64,000 bases of DNA. Origin: Thioclava sp. GXIMD2076 (lineage in GTDB: Bacteria > Pseudomonadota > Alphaproteobacteria > Rhodobacterales > Rhodobacteraceae). How positions within the stretch are numbered: position 1 is the stretch's first letter; each line of letters opens with the position of its first letter. A program made the translations under genes and the position numbers. The notes under the pieces are model-generated. The model was not told the origin of the DNA and ran no database searches. It saw only the letters and a program-made list of their open reading frames with translations. Shown here piece after piece: positions 63,912 to 64,000 of the stretch. The stretch spans positions 186,001 through 250,000 of the forward strand of contig NZ_CP149934.1 of assembly GCF_037949795.1 (NCBI RefSeq). The letters are read 5' to 3'.

Positions 63912-64000
63912 TGACTTCTCACGATAGTGAATTCGATCTGATCGGCATGGGCTTCGGCCCCTCGAACCTCGCGCTTGCCGTGGCGTTGCACGAGCGGGGT
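63911..64000 (+). CDS. Ornithine/lysine N-monooxygenase, 5' end only
   Basis: 30 codons run to the window edge: after M-T-S-H-D-S comes D-L-I-G-M-G-F-G-P-S-N-L-A-L-A-V-A-L, the FAD-binding start of SidA/PvdA/IucD proteins. It begins on the last A of the acyltransferase stop (TAATG). The enzyme hydroxylates the side-chain amine that the preceding acyltransferase then acylates. Confidence 0.9.
   Translation, partial: MTSHDSEFDLIGMGFGPSNLALAVALHERG

Noticed and set aside
1..64000. CRISPR arrays, tRNA or rRNA genes, phage genes
   Set aside because: No evenly spaced direct repeats, no T-loop-like sequences in cloverleaf context, and no structural phage genes were seen on reading both strands; small RNAs without obvious structure cannot be excluded.

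Overview
The window is GC-rich, densely coded DNA with many ATGA or TGATG stop/start overlaps. It carries several solute-importer systems with periplasmic binding proteins (TctABC, a Liv-type ABC, a TAXI-TRAP, an iron-siderophore ABC) and two large chemoreceptors. This is the style of a metabolically versatile alphaproteobacterium, most likely a member of the Rhodobacterales. That placement is inferred from gene content and protein style; there is no rRNA or other phylogenetic marker here.

Layout. 0-5.4 kb: a truncated DeoR-type regulator (-) diverges from an IMPase-like phosphatase, an amidase, two overlapping choline-kinase-like phosphotransferases and a DUF2938 membrane protein. 5.4-7.7 kb: an MBL-fold hydrolase and a YbfB-type MFS transporter (-). 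7.9-13.2 kb: a LysR gene with an in-frame stop at codon 7 diverges from tctC-tctB-tctA and a D-2-hydroxyacid dehydrogenase. 13.6-18.9 kb (-): a three-subunit periplasmic GMC dehydrogenase (TAT small subunit, flavoprotein, triheme cytochrome c) and a secreted Yellow/MRJP-like protein. 19.2-27.7 kb: a divergent catabolic locus. On (-) lie the ABC genes livG-livF-livH-livM and an aldo/keto reductase fused to a RidA-like domain. On (+) lie GntR, a TIGR04076 protein, a second aldo/keto reductase and the ABC binding protein. A perfect 16-bp palindrome sits between the two arms.

28-31.1 kb is decaying DNA: a RidA gene with no clear native start, a D-2-hydroxyacid dehydrogenase pseudogene, a broken IS5-family transposase and about 0.8 kb without a recognisable gene. 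31.1-35.4 kb (-): SnoaL-like protein, RidA-like protein, glutamate dehydrogenase, LysR and glutaminase, apparently a glutamine/glutamate module. 35.6-37.9 kb: a chemoreceptor. 38.1-41.4 kb (-): a LysR gene, glutaryl-CoA dehydrogenase and a family III CoA-transferase, the glutarate branch of lysine catabolism, with LysR-type palindromes at both ends of the regulator gene. 41.7-45.2 kb: a TAXI-TRAP importer (binding protein, fused permease, DUF1850). 45.9-49.0 kb: a second, 1034-aa chemoreceptor that ends in a CheR/CheB-docking-like pentapeptide.

49.1-64.0 kb is a siderophore island, cut by the right edge of the window. One arm (-) has an MbtH protein, a single-module C-A-T-TE NRPS with the EntF layout, a TonB-dependent receptor and a FecBCDE-type ABC importer. 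The other arm (+) has a MATE exporter, a Cys/Met-type PLP enzyme, a Fes/IroE-like esterase, an IucB/VbsA-like acyltransferase and the start of an ornithine/lysine N-monooxygenase. Together they predict a hydroxamate siderophore joined by an iterating thioesterase, probably through ester bonds. This is the most interesting system in the window, because it combines an enterobactin-type assembly enzyme with hydroxamate tailoring and an unexplained PLP lyase.
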